Below the pieces are notes generated by a model. It made no database searches, was not told the DNA's origin, and was given only the letters and a program-made list of their open reading frames with translations. A stretch of DNA of 16,550 nucleotides from an uncultured Bacteroidaceae bacterium (GTDB lineage: Bacteria; Bacteroidota; Bacteroidia; Bacteroidales; Bacteroidaceae): the NCBI GenBank assembly GCA_934293005.1, contig CAKQYA010000042.1:1-16550 (forward strand). Direction: 5' to 3'. Within the stretch, counting starts at the first letter, position 1, and each line of letters opens with the position of its first letter. Both the position numbers and the translations under genes were made by a program. Below are positions 16,123-16,550 of the stretch, piece after piece.

Positions 16123-16180
16123 GAGGAAACAATGTTTGTGCACATCAAGCAGGTGTCAATCACTACCATCTACCATCTGA

Positions 16181-16201
16181 ATAAGCAAACGTCTTGCTTA
16201 T
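16181..16201. repeat. Small hairpin between two direct repeats after rnr
   Basis: ATAAGCAA (16181-16188) and TTGCTTAT (16194-16201) form an 8-bp perfect stem with a 5-base loop. It lies between two copies of AAGCAGGTGT, near 16147 and 16206. No T-run follows, so it is unlikely to be a terminator by itself. It may be remnant repeat material. Confidence 0.45.
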
Positions 16202-16262
16202 CCATTAAGCAGGTGTTGGCGTAAAATTATTTCATAACATCAAAGCAAGCCACTTAAAAAAC

Positions 16263-16308
16263 CATTCGGACCTGAAATGTAGCAATTCAAACCCGAATGT
16301 TTTTTTTC
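16263..16308 (+). terminator. Probable rho-independent terminator of rnr
   Basis: CATTCGG (16263-16269) pairs with CCGAATG (16293-16299), followed directly by a run of eight T (16300-16307). The long loop may close further through TGAA/TTCA. An A6 run just before the left arm could pair with the T-run, so the structure may also work on the opposite strand. It lies about 140 bp after the rnr stop. Confidence 0.6.
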
Positions 16309-16330
16309 TATATTTGATTTATGCAACAAT

Positions 16331-16465
16331 AAAAAAATAACTTGGTACAAAAATGCTAAGCAGATTTGCACCTAAGGACATACTTCTGGAAGAGTTTAAA
16401 ACTATATCCTTTAACCATGTGTTGTTTTATAAAAGGGACACAAAAATGTACCAAGTTATTTTTTT
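16331..16465. repeat. Inverted-repeat element with 19-bp perfect arms
   Basis: AAAAAAATAACTTGGTACA (16331-16349) is the exact reverse complement of 16447-16465, with 97 bp between. Next to the arms there is also the direct repeat ACAAAAATG (16347-16355 and 16440-16448), so inverted and direct repeats overlap. A 42-codon plus-strand frame (16353-16481, starting MLSRFAPKDILL) runs through the interior and the right arm, but I recognise no homology and no ribosome binding site. No clear target duplication is visible. It could be a MITE, a remnant of an insertion sequence, or a large stem-loop with A and T runs like a two-way terminator. Confidence 0.55.
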
Positions 16466-16550
16466 TACCATTACTAAATAGTGTCTACTGAATATTTACA
16501 ACTATCTGATATTTAAGTTTATATAACATTGTTTATTCGTTTGTTTAACA

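Larger units (their letters stand above)
16123..16550. other. Right flank with no supported gene
   Basis: After rnr the window is AT-rich and contains only the direct repeats with hairpin, the probable terminator and the 19-bp inverted-repeat element described separately. From 16482 to 16550 I see nothing beyond AT-rich sequence that could be the upstream region of a gene outside the window. Confidence 0.5.

Noticed and set aside
16353..16481. 42-codon small protein in the right-hand repeat
   Set aside because: It has no recognisable homology or ribosome binding site, and part of it is encoded by the inverted-repeat arm.

Overview
The window looks like a chromosomal segment of a Bacteroidales bacterium, most likely Prevotella or a close relative. 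The main grounds are promoters of the Bacteroidetes type (TTG, 19 bp, then TAnnTTTG) in front of two transcription units, the absence of strong Shine-Dalgarno sequences, and the protein families present. No rRNA, tRNA, CRISPR array, phage gene or intact transposase was seen.

Layout. Positions 1-327 hold no supported gene but contain a perfect 41-bp palindrome. Positions 328-8694 (minus strand) form one tight operon, read in the order TolC-like outer-membrane protein, HlyD/MacA-type adaptor, FtsX/MacB-type permease, ABC ATPase, second FtsX/MacB-type permease. Together these make a tripartite MacAB-TolC-like export or envelope-stress transporter with two different permease subunits and one ATPase. 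Positions 8901-10255 (plus strand) carry a divergent two-component pair: a short receiver plus Fis-HTH response regulator with no sigma54-activating AAA+ domain, and a small one-TM histidine kinase with no sensor domain. The 206-bp divergent intergenic region has a consensus promoter for the transporter operon, a -7 element directly in front of the regulator, and between them two copies of a 17-bp dyad, TGTATG-N5-CATACA, with centres 23 bp apart. I infer that the regulator binds these dyads and controls the exporter, and perhaps itself. This is the most coherent and testable regulatory unit in the window.

Positions 10333-13504 (minus strand) are more housekeeping-like: an NAD-dependent epimerase/dehydratase-family protein with its own consensus promoter, then, after a 379-bp gap, a PAP2-superfamily membrane phosphatase or transferase and a COG0731-type radical SAM protein in a tight pair. 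The gap holds a MITE-like element with 26-bp imperfect terminal inverted repeats. Positions 13636-16122 (plus strand) encode RNase R (rnr), with an unusual insertion of about 60 residues in the catalytic domain and a lysine-rich tail. The final 428 bp hold a probable terminator for rnr and a second inverted-repeat element (19-bp perfect arms, about 135 bp long).

The exporter, its two-component system and the paired operators work together. The epimerase, PAP2 and radical SAM genes have no evident link to it. Start codons for adjacent operon genes were set from spacing; the first-listed permease was shortened from the longest open frame because that frame would overlap the ATPase gene.
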